Assembly (NCBI GenBank): GCA_023212695.1
Contig: JALCCG010000041.1
Coordinates: forward strand, 1-64,000
Direction: 5' to 3'
Origin: Sporisorium sorghi
Taxonomy: Eukaryota > Basidiomycota > Ustilaginomycetes > Ustilaginales > Ustilaginaceae
Length of the DNA stretch: 64,000 nucleotides
How positions within the stretch are numbered: the first letter of the stretch is position 1; each line of letters starts with the position of its first letter. The translations under genes were made by a program, and so were the position numbers. Positions 34,927 through 43,307 of the stretch are shown piece after piece. The notes under the pieces were generated by a model. That model was not told the DNA's origin. It was given only the letters and a program-made list of their open reading frames with translations, and made no database searches.

Positions 34927-35919
34927 ATGGGGTGGACTTGTCATCTCGATCAAGCGGATTTACAGGAGTATGTCGAGAAAGTTCTGGGTACCGGTTATGT
35001 TGTGGCGGAAGTGACGAGGATGCATGGTGGCGCGCAGAAGGTCGTCTATAAGATTCATTGCGATAACGGTTTTGTCTGCGTGCTGTATGTGTGGGATTTA
35101 ACGATGAATTATTTTCAGGAAGAAATAGCGAACGAGCATGATGTGCACGAACGGTCCTTTGGCGCTCATTCGTTTGAAATGAATAACAGATGGCTAAGGG
35201 AACACGGCATTTCAACAGCTGCTCTGTATGACCTTCATGTCCATACGAAACAGAGCCGTTACCCGTTTGACTATGCTCTTGTTGAGTATATCGAGGGACA
35301 GAAGGCGGAGGCTTATGTTCAGCACCCGGATCAACGGGTCCAAGATGAGGTGCTGGAGCGGCTGGGCGACATGATCGCAGGTATGCATGCACATCAAAGA
35401 CAGATCTATGGAAAACCTGATCCAAGCGAAGGGCGGCGCCAGGAGCCATGCCATCTTATGCAGCTGGATAACGCCAAGGAACAGCTCTCATACGTTGTCT
35501 TGCATCATGCAGCGATCCGAGACCATCACGACAGGCTGATTGCTATATTGAATGAGCTTGAATCCAGAATAGATTCCCGTAAGCGGTACGGTTATATCCA
35601 TGGGGAGCTGGGGCCGGACCACGTCTTGGTCACGGAACGCTTCGAGCCGTATCTTATTGATATTGAAGGTGCGCAATTCTTCGACACCGAGCATGAACAT
35701 ACGTTTCTTGAGATTCGATTCGGAGAGAGCTACCGGTATTTCAGACCAACCGGGCTGGATCCGAACCGAATGTTATTCTACCGCCTGCATCACTACATCT
35801 CGCTAACCTCGGGCGGCTTGAAGCTGCTTCACCGCGGGTTTCCCGATCCGGCCTTTGCTCGAAGCCTGGCCGATTACCATGCCCGGAACATCCTGCGATT
35901 CATAGAGGAATGGAGATGA
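34927..35919 (+). CDS. Aminoglycoside-phosphotransferase-fold (APH-like) kinase, altered active site
   Basis: 330 residues of the APH/choline-kinase fold. The N-lobe (about 1-110) has HGGAQKVVYKIHCDNG in place of the nucleotide loop. The C-lobe carries YIHGELGPDHVLV (about 222-234), where the usual Brenner-type motif is HGDlhpgN. The catalytic Asp is Glu and the metal-binding Asn is His, while the following LIDIEGA keeps the second metal-binding Asp. It may be a divergent small-molecule kinase or a pseudokinase. Start ATG 34927 behind GGGAGCG. Single gene with its own terminator. Confidence 0.8.
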   Translation: MGWTCHLDQADLQEYVEKVLGTGYVVAEVTRMHGGAQKVVYKIHCDNGFVCVLYVWDLTMNYFQEEIANEHDVHERSFGAHSFEMNNRWLREHGISTAALYDLHVHTKQSRYPFDYALVEYIEGQKAEAYVQHPDQRVQDEVLERLGDMIAGMHAHQRQIYGKPDPSEGRRQEPCHLMQLDNAKEQLSYVVLHHAAIRDHHDRLIAILNELESRIDSRKRYGYIHGELGPDHVLVTERFEPYLIDIEGAQFFDTEHEHTFLEIRFGESYRYFRPTGLDPNRMLFYRLHHYISLTSGGLKLLHRGFPDPAFARSLADYHARNILRFIEEWR

Positions 35920-36022
35920 TCCTCGAGGAGGGAGGCCGTGGCAGGCGGAACGGACTTACAATACGGTTCAACGGTGCCGTAATGAGCACTTACCGGAGCC
36001 TGCAACACCTGCTACAGCATAA

Positions 36023-36064
36023 ACAGCCGATGATCTGCATGTTATGCAATCATCGGCTGTTTTG
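36023..36064 (+). terminator. Terminator of the APH-like gene
   Basis: ACAGCCGATGAT/ATCATCGGCTGT with a T-rich tail (TTTTGTT). Confidence 0.85.
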
Positions 36065-36113
36065 TTAGTAGTGGTGATCGGCGCTTGGCTCAAGAAGCTC
36101 AAACCTCGCTCTA

Positions 36114-37274
36114 TTACTTGGAGGCCTGCTGCTTCTCGTTCAAATGCTCGGTCAGGAATGTTATAATTCCGTCCTCCGCATCCTGGGAGTACTGCCAGAC
36201 CATCGCGCCGGCGAGGTCCTTGTTCAGGATGTAGCTGATCTTTTCCTGCAAGGCCTCCTTATCCTCGTAACTGATGAAGGTATTGCCGTTAAAGAGGTAG
36301 GCGGCCTTGGCTTTGTTGTCATAATAACGCTTGAAGCCGTTTTTGTTCAGGTAGGCTTTCTCGATCTGTTTGTAATTGAGATTTACCTTGTCGATGTCAA
36401 TCGGCGTTCCGGGTGCGAAGAGACCATCTTTGCTGCCCTCGACCTCCTTGACGTTCTTCCAGCCGTACGAATAGGCAGGGACACCCAGCAGCAGCTTCCT
36501 GCTGTCGATATCGTGGTCCAGGTACATGGAGATGATCCCGTCGATGGAGTGCTTGGATTTCCCCTTGCTGTCCACGTACAGATTGGAGTTAAACCCGGTT
36601 GTGTCCGACCACTTGCCGGTCAGGTCATAGGTCATCACGTTGATGTAATCCACGTATTTCTCCACTTTTTTGACCTCAACATTGTCGAAATACCAATCCT
36701 GTGTCCCCGAGGCGAAGGTCAGCAGGTACTTCTTGTTCTTATGGGGCAGACGGTACAGCTTCTCCCGCAGTTCCTTCATCAGACTGGTGAAATTCTTCGT
36801 ATCCTCAGGGCGTGCTTTCTGTGTATTCCAGGCATGGAATGCCGGATACTCCCAGTCAATATCTACCCCATCCAGATCCAGCTCCTTGACCATATGGATG
36901 ATACTTTCCGTGAACAGATAGCGGTTCCCGTCCAGGGAAGCATCGGAGAAGCCGTCTGCACCATAGCCCCCGATCGCCAGCACCATCTGGGTCTTCGGAT
37001 TATGCCTTTTCAAATTCTTGATATTTTCTTTGATCTGGTTGTTGGTGGTGCTGTCTTCATGGAAATAGAGGTCCGTTCCCTTAATCTTGGCAAAAGCGAT
37101 AAAAGCGATGTCGACGCCCTTCTCTGACAGCTTGATATTCTTGTAGTCCTGCCAGGCCTCCACGTATACAGCCGTTATCTTCCGGTCTTCCGCTGAGGAG
37201 ATCTGATAGAAATATAAGCCCATACCCCCAAGCAGCAGCACGATAAACATCTTGGTATATATCGTTATTCTCAT
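36114..37274 (-). CDS. Glycoside hydrolase family 18 protein, membrane-anchored
   Basis: 386 residues. A signal-anchor helix (MFIVLLLGGMGLYFYQ, about 9-24) is followed by a complete GH18 TIM barrel: AIGGYGADGFS, the catalytic LDLDGVDIDWEYP with the DxxDxDxE motif, YVDYINVMTYDLTGKW and MVWQYSQDAEDG at the end. GH18 enzymes cleave beta-1,4-linked N-acetylglucosamine polymers. It is the last gene of a three-gene unit, 5 bases after the acyltransferase and downstream of a GT2 synthase, so it probably processes the polymer they make, perhaps a GlcNAc-containing one. Confidence 0.88.
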   Translation of the reverse strand: MRITIYTKMFIVLLLGGMGLYFYQISSAEDRKITAVYVEAWQDYKNIKLSEKGVDIAFIAFAKIKGTDLYFHEDSTTNNQIKENIKNLKRHNPKTQMVLAIGGYGADGFSDASLDGNRYLFTESIIHMVKELDLDGVDIDWEYPAFHAWNTQKARPEDTKNFTSLMKELREKLYRLPHKNKKYLLTFASGTQDWYFDNVEVKKVEKYVDYINVMTYDLTGKWSDTTGFNSNLYVDSKGKSKHSIDGIISMYLDHDIDSRKLLLGVPAYSYGWKNVKEVEGSKDGLFAPGTPIDIDKVNLNYKQIEKAYLNKNGFKRYYDNKAKAAYLFNGNTFISYEDKEALQEKISYILNKDLAGAMVWQYSQDAEDGIITFLTEHLNEKQQASK

Positions 37275-37279
37275 CGTAG

Positions 37280-38371
37280 TTAACCCCGCCCGCCGAATAG
37301 AATGTAGGTTGCCGTTTTACTTAGGTTCAGCACCTTGACGGTGATGTAGCTGATGGCGAAGATGATGGAGATATTCACGATCAGGCTGAGGGACGCTTCC
37401 AGAAACGTAGCCTCGACCTCGGTTCTGCCGGACAGCATCATCTCCACCAGCAGGTGAATCAGATAGATGCTGAAGCTGGCCCTGGAGACCGAACTGATCA
37501 GCTTCTGGATTTTGTGGTTTACTTGATCGCTGATCGTGGCTTCCTTCTCCTTGAAGAAAACAAACAAGCCGACCGCCATGAAGAAGGTGGTCATGGAATA
37601 GTTGCCGTAGAACATCTCATCCAGCACACCGCTGCGCAGCGAGAGAAAATAAGTGGCTACCGGCGTGAGGAAGAACGAGACGATGCCCAGATTGTATAAT
37701 ATATTTTTGAGCTTTAGCGGCAGCTCGTAATGGAACAGATAGTACCCCAGTATAAAATAGCCCAGGAATCCCATGAAGAACGGAATGTTCATAATCGGAA
37801 TGTTAATATATTGATCAGTTGCCCGGAATACCGTGTCCGAGATGAAGCGATACGCAATGCTGACGATAAACCATAACAGCAGGTAGTACCTGAGATCCTT
37901 CTCGCTGCAGGATTTGATAAACTTGCTGATCAGCGGTACCGTCATATAGATGGCAATAATGGCATACAGGAACCAGAGATGCACATAATTCCGGTCGGTC
38001 AGCAGCCGATAACCGAAATCGACCACGAACTCATAGGCGTTCATGCGGCTTCTCATAATGTAGTACTGATTGTACAAGCCATAGATGAGCGACCAGGTCA
38101 GGAGGGGAATGAGCAGCGGCAGCACGCGCTTCACGTAGAATTCCCGGTAGGTCGTGATTTGGGTTCGGAGAATCATGGCGCCGCTGATCATGAAGAATAC
38201 CGGCACGGCGAAGCGGGAAATGGAATTAAACCCGTTGCTGATCCACCATGAGGAGGAATTGAAGTCATTCGTGCTGGTCAGCACCTCCGCTGTATAATGC
38301 AATATAATGACGGCAACGATGGATAGAATTCTTAGAATATCTACGTATACGATTCTTTTATTTGGAACCAT
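37280..38371 (-). CDS. Acyltransferase 3 family membrane protein (IcaC/OatA-like)
   Basis: 363 residues with about ten membrane helices. The N-terminal YVDILRILSIVAVIILH contains the conserved D/R and the His of the acyltransferase-3 family, followed by SRFAVPVFFMISGAMIL. Family members transfer acetyl or succinyl groups to sugars across the membrane or, as IcaC in staphylococci, modify or export poly-N-acetylglucosamine. It lies 29 bases after the GT2 synthase and 5 before the GH18 gene. No extracytoplasmic esterase domain is fused. Confidence 0.87.
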   Translation of the reverse strand: MVPNKRIVYVDILRILSIVAVIILHYTAEVLTSTNDFNSSSWWISNGFNSISRFAVPVFFMISGAMILRTQITTYREFYVKRVLPLLIPLLTWSLIYGLYNQYYIMRSRMNAYEFVVDFGYRLLTDRNYVHLWFLYAIIAIYMTVPLISKFIKSCSEKDLRYYLLLWFIVSIAYRFISDTVFRATDQYINIPIMNIPFFMGFLGYFILGYYLFHYELPLKLKNILYNLGIVSFFLTPVATYFLSLRSGVLDEMFYGNYSMTTFFMAVGLFVFFKEKEATISDQVNHKIQKLISSVSRASFSIYLIHLLVEMMLSGRTEVEATFLEASLSLIVNISIIFAISYITVKVLNLSKTATYILFGGRG

Positions 38372-38400
38372 GCTGTTTGAGCAGCCTCCTTCTTCATGAC

Positions 38401-39753
38401 TTAATTCGATCCTGCGGCGATGTTCTGGCTGATGGTAGCAACGCCTTTCCGCTCCACGAAGCCCCAGCCCTCATCATTGTCAAAATATTTAAATGTGCCC
38501 GCAATATTGATGTACAGCAGCAAATTCCGGTAGGTTAACAGTTCCACCTGGCTGAACAGGAACATTCTCATATAATCCATAAACGTATACGTACTGCCGT
38601 ACTTACGGCATAAGTACAAGGAAATGATGACCTGGGCCGCATTGAGCAGCACGCTTATAAGCAGGAACAGGATGGCATGCAGCAGGTTTCCGCCAAAAAT
38701 CAGCGTCTGCCCCAGATAAAATATCGTGGTAAATGCCGAGAGGGTTCCCAGCATAAACCCATCAATAGCAAAAAACAGGCTCACGCTGACGCTGAATTTC
38801 TGGGACAGCCTGGACCAGTAGATCAGGATGCAATCAACAAATGCCTTCTGCCAGCGAATCCGCTGCTTGTAGAAGTTCTGGAGATTCTCGGGGCATTCGG
38901 TATAACATACCGCTTCGGGCGCGTATACCAGCTTTTTCTTCAGTCGATTGGCTTTGATATATTCATGAATTTTCAAGGTAATGTCGATATCCTCGCCTAC
39001 CGTGCTGCGGAAGCCGGCCACATGGACCAGAACGTCCTTGTAAAAGGCACCAAAGGCGCCTGAAATCACAACGATCGAATTAAAATGCGATTGCGTAAGC
39101 TTGCGGACATAGAAGCCGTGTGTATAATTGATGATCTGGCTCTTAATGAGCCCTTTTCCACGAAATTTCTCCACAATCGCACCGTTCTCATCCCTCACAG
39201 CACCCTGCACAATCTTGACGGTACCGCCAAGCGCAATGATGTTGTCATCATGAAAATATTGATTCACATACTTGAGCGAGTCGGCTTCCAGCATGCTGTC
39301 TGCATCCAGGGTAATCACGATATCCGAGGCGGCATAATCGATGCCCGCATTCAGCGAATCCGCTTTTCCGCCATTCTGCTTGTCGATAACATAAATATGG
39401 TGGTAGAGATTGGAACGATAGAATCCTTTGATCGGTTTATAGGTCAGCTTGTTGTCTGCCAGCCTGTCATCCGGCTGTAAATCCAGCAGCTCGTCAAGCG
39501 TGGACATCGTCCCATCCTTGGAGCCGTCGTTGATGATCATGATCTCATAGTTGCTGTAATGCAGACCGGCCATGGCATCGATGCAATTTCGGATCGTCAG
39601 CTCCTCATTGTAGGCGGGAACGAGCACCGAAATTGATTTTTCGTCAAGATCCGCATTCAGCTTCTTCACTTTGCTGCATAGCAGCGGAATTACCGTATAC
39701 AGGGCTTGAAACACCAGAAATACACCGGCTAATCCATAAAAAAAGTACTCCAA
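38401..39753 (-). CDS. Family 2 glycosyltransferase, PgaC/IcaA-like polymer synthase
   Basis: 450 residues from TTG 39753, with AGGAG 8 bases upstream; longer in-frame extensions lack ribosome sites. An N-terminal membrane helix (FFYGLAGVFLVFQALY), then a cytosolic GT-A domain with SVLVPAYNEE, NDGSKDGT, KQNGGKADSLNAGI, DADSML, VGEDIDIT and QRIRWQKA, and four C-terminal helices. The arrangement D, DxD, ED, QxxRW marks a processive beta-glycan synthase. With the acyltransferase and GH18 genes downstream it resembles poly-GlcNAc systems, but product identity is an inference. The divergent RsbQ/PAS-GGDEF pair begins 460 bases away. Confidence 0.9.
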   Translation of the reverse strand: MEYFFYGLAGVFLVFQALYTVIPLLCSKVKKLNADLDEKSISVLVPAYNEELTIRNCIDAMAGLHYSNYEIMIINDGSKDGTMSTLDELLDLQPDDRLADNKLTYKPIKGFYRSNLYHHIYVIDKQNGGKADSLNAGIDYAASDIVITLDADSMLEADSLKYVNQYFHDDNIIALGGTVKIVQGAVRDENGAIVEKFRGKGLIKSQIINYTHGFYVRKLTQSHFNSIVVISGAFGAFYKDVLVHVAGFRSTVGEDIDITLKIHEYIKANRLKKKLVYAPEAVCYTECPENLQNFYKQRIRWQKAFVDCILIYWSRLSQKFSVSVSLFFAIDGFMLGTLSAFTTIFYLGQTLIFGGNLLHAILFLLISVLLNAAQVIISLYLCRKYGSTYTFMDYMRMFLFSQVELLTYRNLLLYINIAGTFKYFDNDEGWGFVERKGVATISQNIAAGSN

Positions 39754-40215
39754 ACTCCTCACTCCTCTCTTCTCTATCTCTCTGTGTGATGAAGACCAGT
39801 ATGGTGCGCCAACTCTATGGGATTTGAGGTGAATCGGCGCTTTCTCTATATCGATCAATGTCAAGGGGGAAATTTGGTTACGCAGGGATACTATCATCCA
39901 TTTACAACCTTTCATTCCATATAAACCCAGATAACATCTTATGTAATAAACTATCGTAATTGGCTCCCAAAAGTAAAATCGCGCTATGGAGCAAGAAAAC
40001 GAATACATAGATGCTTTTCGAGTACAGCCTCTGTTTTGGTGCATCTTTCTATATTTTAGGCGGCTAAAGCGATTTAACGAGGAATGAAATCTGGAACATT
40101 TCGTGTAACTTCGATAGAACTGGACTTAAATCGACGTCCTTCTTCAGGAATGACTTGATATTTACAGGGGGTCCCTTAGAATGGTAGAGAAGAAGATGAT
40201 AGAGGAGTTCAGGAC
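39754..40215. other. Divergent intergenic region between synthase and rsbQ-like genes
   Basis: No gene or RNA structure is recognised. A TTGACA on the minus strand (about 39867-39862) has no convincing -10. I looked for a c-di-GMP riboswitch (GEMM) and did not find one. The plus-strand end has a GAGGAG site for the next gene. Confidence 0.5.
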
Positions 40216-41010
40216 ATGAATGAGGTTGTTGTACGAAACAACGTGAAAGTGATAGGAGACGGGGAGCGCACACTCATGCTGGCGCATGGATTCGGCTGCG
40301 ACCAGAGCATGTGGAAATATATCTTGCCTGCCTTCGAGCCGCATTATCGCATCGTGCTGTTCGATTACGTAGGCTCGGGACGATCCGAGCTATCGGCGTA
40401 TACATCGGAGAGGTACAGCAGCCTGGACGGGTACGTGCAGGATGTGCTGGATATCATGGAAGCGCTGCAGCTTCAGGACGTTATCTTCATAGGTCATTCC
40501 GTGAGCTCCATGATCGGGATGCTGGCATCCATCCAGCGGCCGGACTATTTTGAACAATTAATTATGATCGGACCTTCAGCCCGCTATTTGAATGGTGACG
40601 GGTATGTTGGAGGTTTTGATAAAAGCGATGTGACCGAATTGCTGGCGATGATGGAGATGAACTTCGCGGGCTGGGCGAGCTTTCTCGCGCCGATTGCCAT
40701 GAACAATCCAGAGCTTCCCAAGCTGATCAAAGAACTGGAACGAAGTTTCATCTCCACAGACCCTGGGATTACCAGAGAGTTTGCCGAGGTGACCTTTTTC
40801 TCGGACTGCCGGAATGAATTGTCTCGCGTTACCGTGCCTGTGCTCATTATGCAGTGTTCGGATGACAGCATCGTGCCGATTGCAGCCGGCGAATATTTAC
40901 ATAAACACCTCCATAACAGTACATTCCGCCTCATGGAGGCAAAAGGCCATTATCCGCATATCAGTCATCCGGAGGAAACCATTACGATAATTCAGGAGTA
41001 TCTGAAATAA
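40216..41010 (+). CDS. RsbQ-like alpha/beta hydrolase
   Basis: 264 residues, complete alpha/beta-hydrolase fold. The oxyanion loop HGFGCDQSMWKYI (about 24-36), nucleophile Ser95 in GHSVSS, the acid in QCSDDSIVP and the base His in KGHYPHISHP are all present and match B. subtilis RsbQ closely in pattern. RsbQ makes an unknown small molecule that activates the PAS domain of the RsbP phosphatase. Here the next gene, 51 bases downstream, encodes a PAS protein with a diguanylate cyclase domain instead, so the hydrolase probably feeds a c-di-GMP switch. Confidence 0.88.
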   Translation: MNEVVVRNNVKVIGDGERTLMLAHGFGCDQSMWKYILPAFEPHYRIVLFDYVGSGRSELSAYTSERYSSLDGYVQDVLDIMEALQLQDVIFIGHSVSSMIGMLASIQRPDYFEQLIMIGPSARYLNGDGYVGGFDKSDVTELLAMMEMNFAGWASFLAPIAMNNPELPKLIKELERSFISTDPGITREFAEVTFFSDCRNELSRVTVPVLIMQCSDDSIVPIAAGEYLHKHLHNSTFRLMEAKGHYPHISHPEETITIIQEYLK

Positions 41011-41061
41011 GCGTGTATTCTAAGGATGAGGGCCCGTACGGAAAGGATCGATCAATAAGCA

Positions 41062-42057
41062 ATGGATGAGCGATTGAAATATGCACCCTGCGGTTATGTC
41101 TCCATAACCCAGCAAGGCATCGTAAGAGAGGTGAACCAAACCTTCCTTCATATGATGGGATACCTTGAAGAAGACGTGGTGCAGAAGCATTTTGAAGCGA
41201 TGATGTCGACGGCAAACAAGCTGATATTCCACTCCTATTTCTATCCGCATATCCATCTTGACGGACATGTGGAAGAGCTGTTTATCCGTTTAAAGAACAG
41301 TCGGGGCGATTCTGTTCCCTTCATATTGAATGGTCGACGGTTTGAGCGGGAAGGCGAAGAATGGCTGGACTGCGTACTGGTGCAGATGGGAAGGCGCATT
41401 GATTATGAGATGGAGCTGAGGACGGCCAAGAGGCAGATTGAGGAAGCGTATTGGGAGAAGGATCGGGCGCTTGGCGAGCTGAAGCATATTCATATGGAGA
41501 TTGAACGGAAGCAGACGGAGCTGATGGAGATTAATGCGGTCTTGGTCGAATTGTCGAATACGGACAAGCTGACAGGACTGAAGAACCGCAGGTTCTTTCA
41601 AGAGCAGCTCGAAGAGCAGCTGAGACTTTACAGCCAATCAGGACGTCCATTCTCCTTGTTCCTCATCGACATCGATCATTTCAAGCGCGTGAACGACACA
41701 TGGGGACATGCGGTGGGAGATGAGGTTCTGGTTGATGTAGCGGGTATACTGAAATCCTGTGCACGTGAAGGAGATGTCGTGGCCCGTTATGGCGGGGAAG
41801 AGTTCGTGATGATTCTGCCGGGGCTGGATGTGGCGGAAGCAAGGGAGATTGCGGAGCAGTTCAGGCGCGCAGTCAATGATGCCATCTGGACAACAGGCAG
41901 CATTACCATCAGCATCGGCATGATCACAGCGACGCCGGAGGACCACGAGGCGGCACTCCTGCAAAAAGCGGATCAGGCTCTGTATGCCTCCAAGCAAAAC
42001 GGCAGAAACCAGGTCACCCATCATGTGGATTTGAAGCTTCCCGGGTATTCGCACTAA
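41062..42057 (+). CDS. PAS-domain diguanylate cyclase partnered with the RsbQ-like hydrolase
   Basis: 331 residues. PAS domain at about 1-110 (YVSITQQGIVREVNQTFLHM), a coiled-coil linker at about 115-165, then a GGDEF domain at 165-325. The active-site GGEEF (244-248) is intact, and a c-di-GMP inhibitory site RxxD (REGD, 235-238) lies five residues before it, so it should make c-di-GMP from GTP with product feedback. No membrane helix. ATG 41062 follows AAAGGA. It is co-directional with the hydrolase and divergent from the synthase operon, whose product it may control. Confidence 0.92.
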   Translation: MDERLKYAPCGYVSITQQGIVREVNQTFLHMMGYLEEDVVQKHFEAMMSTANKLIFHSYFYPHIHLDGHVEELFIRLKNSRGDSVPFILNGRRFEREGEEWLDCVLVQMGRRIDYEMELRTAKRQIEEAYWEKDRALGELKHIHMEIERKQTELMEINAVLVELSNTDKLTGLKNRRFFQEQLEEQLRLYSQSGRPFSLFLIDIDHFKRVNDTWGHAVGDEVLVDVAGILKSCAREGDVVARYGGEEFVMILPGLDVAEAREIAEQFRRAVNDAIWTTGSITISIGMITATPEDHEAALLQKADQALYASKQNGRNQVTHHVDLKLPGYSH

Positions 42058-42083
42058 TAATGACGATTGTTTTGATTGCTACA

Positions 42084-42130
42084 AAAAGCCATAACCCAGG
42101 TGAGCTAAGGCTCGCATGGTTATGGCTTTT
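42084..42130 (+). terminator. Terminator of the hydrolase-cyclase unit
   Basis: 13-bp stem AAAAGCCATAACC/GGTTATGGCTTTT. It may also serve the catalase-like gene from the other side. Confidence 0.85.
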
Positions 42131-42265
42131 CAGGTTTATCCGAGTATTTCAGGTGGGTGTCGTCTCGCACGCTTCATCATGCTTCGCCAAGTGGCGAGCA
42201 GCCAGAGACTTCGTCCCTCAGGACAGACGTTTACCGGGCAAGGCGGACCCCAAACACCGCTTGAA

Positions 42266-43231
42266 TTACTGTCCGGCACTGCGCCGGTTGTACGAGTCGG
42301 TGTACGTGCTGTGCCGGAAGTGCAGAATCGGGTCATCGGACAGCGCCATGCCCTCCGCCATGACGGTGGGGTCCATGAGCAGCCCCTCGGGCTCCTCGAT
42401 GATGTCGGTGACGTAGAGATGGCCAAGGATGACTCGTTTACGGTCGTCCGGCCATGCGCGGGTAGGATCATCTGTGGGATCGCCGGCTTCCCCGAAAATG
42501 GCATCCAGCTGGAATACAGCTGGTGCTGTCTCAAGGCGAAGGTGCAGCTCGTCCATCAGATAATCCTCTGGCTGCTGTGCGGCATCCTTGATAGACAGCG
42601 TCTCCACACCGCCTTCCGGCAGCCATTCGAATTTCACGGGCCGGGCATTTCCCTGCGAGTCGAGGAACAAGTAGGCATGGATGCAATAATAATGACAGGC
42701 AGCATAGCTGGCCGGCGGCTTTAGAAGTTTTACAGCCAGAAGGCTTTCTTTGCTCTCCGAGAAATGGATGATGATCTCTCGAATCAGATCTATCGGTCCC
42801 CGCTCGCCTTCCCGAGTCTCGTTAACGGTCTTCATGATGTCAAGAAACGATTCGGGTGTACGGGCAAAAAAGACCGGCACCGTGGCCCCTACCAAGTAAG
42901 TAACATCGCCCCCAGGCAGGGTGAATTGGACGGCCATCCCTTTGGCCGGAGATAACAGGTCAGCCATGGCCGGGTTGGTTGAAACGCCGGAGAAGCGGAC
43001 GATTGCGGGCGTCTCCGCCTGTTCCTGCATATGAGGGGCCGTGGTAAAGGCTGCGCCCAGGCCGCTCGACCGGAAGCTGGCACGGCAGCAGAATCCCTTG
43101 GCATGCGCCCGGCGGTAGCCGGGATGCACGCCGGACAGATCCTCAAGGGCATTCACCGTTTGCGACGTGATATCGGATGGAGCAGAATCCGGAACCGGAT
43201 GAGTACGGCCAGACTGCGCGTCTGTCATCAT
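42266..43231 (-). CDS. Small catalase-family heme peroxidase
   Basis: 321 residues, the size of the minimal catalase-related peroxidases (SrpA-like) rather than the 480-residue monofunctional catalases. It shows RRAHAKGFCCRASF with the distal His, VRFSGVSTNPAMADL, the KGMAVQF strand and near the end DDPILHFRHSTYTDSYNRR, which holds the proximal R-x-x-x-Y region. Such enzymes use peroxide to oxidise organic substrates, with weak catalase activity. Start ATG 43231 behind GAGGAGGAAG. Single gene. Confidence 0.85.
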   Translation of the reverse strand: MMTDAQSGRTHPVPDSAPSDITSQTVNALEDLSGVHPGYRRAHAKGFCCRASFRSSGLGAAFTTAPHMQEQAETPAIVRFSGVSTNPAMADLLSPAKGMAVQFTLPGGDVTYLVGATVPVFFARTPESFLDIMKTVNETREGERGPIDLIREIIIHFSESKESLLAVKLLKPPASYAACHYYCIHAYLFLDSQGNARPVKFEWLPEGGVETLSIKDAAQQPEDYLMDELHLRLETAPAVFQLDAIFGEAGDPTDDPTRAWPDDRKRVILGHLYVTDIIEEPEGLLMDPTVMAEGMALSDDPILHFRHSTYTDSYNRRSAGQ

Positions 43232-43307
43232 CTCTTCCTCCTCGCGTTGTCATTAATTACCACGAGAGTGTGCCCCATTAACTTGTTTTTTATGAGAGTA
43301 GGGGAAT

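Noticed and set aside
36144..37127. 327-codon plus-strand open frame opposite the GH18 gene
   Set aside because: It mirrors the coding strand of a clear GH18 gene. The protein is a low-information Ile/Val/Gln/His-rich product without motifs.
39754..40215. Possible c-di-GMP riboswitch between the synthase operon and the hydrolase-cyclase pair
   Set aside because: I looked for the conserved GEMM core on both strands and did not find it. The leader at 16013-16052 was checked as well, and only a simple hairpin is present.
42116..42724. 202-codon plus-strand frame opposite the catalase-like gene
   Set aside because: Antisense shadow; the catalase motifs are on the other strand.
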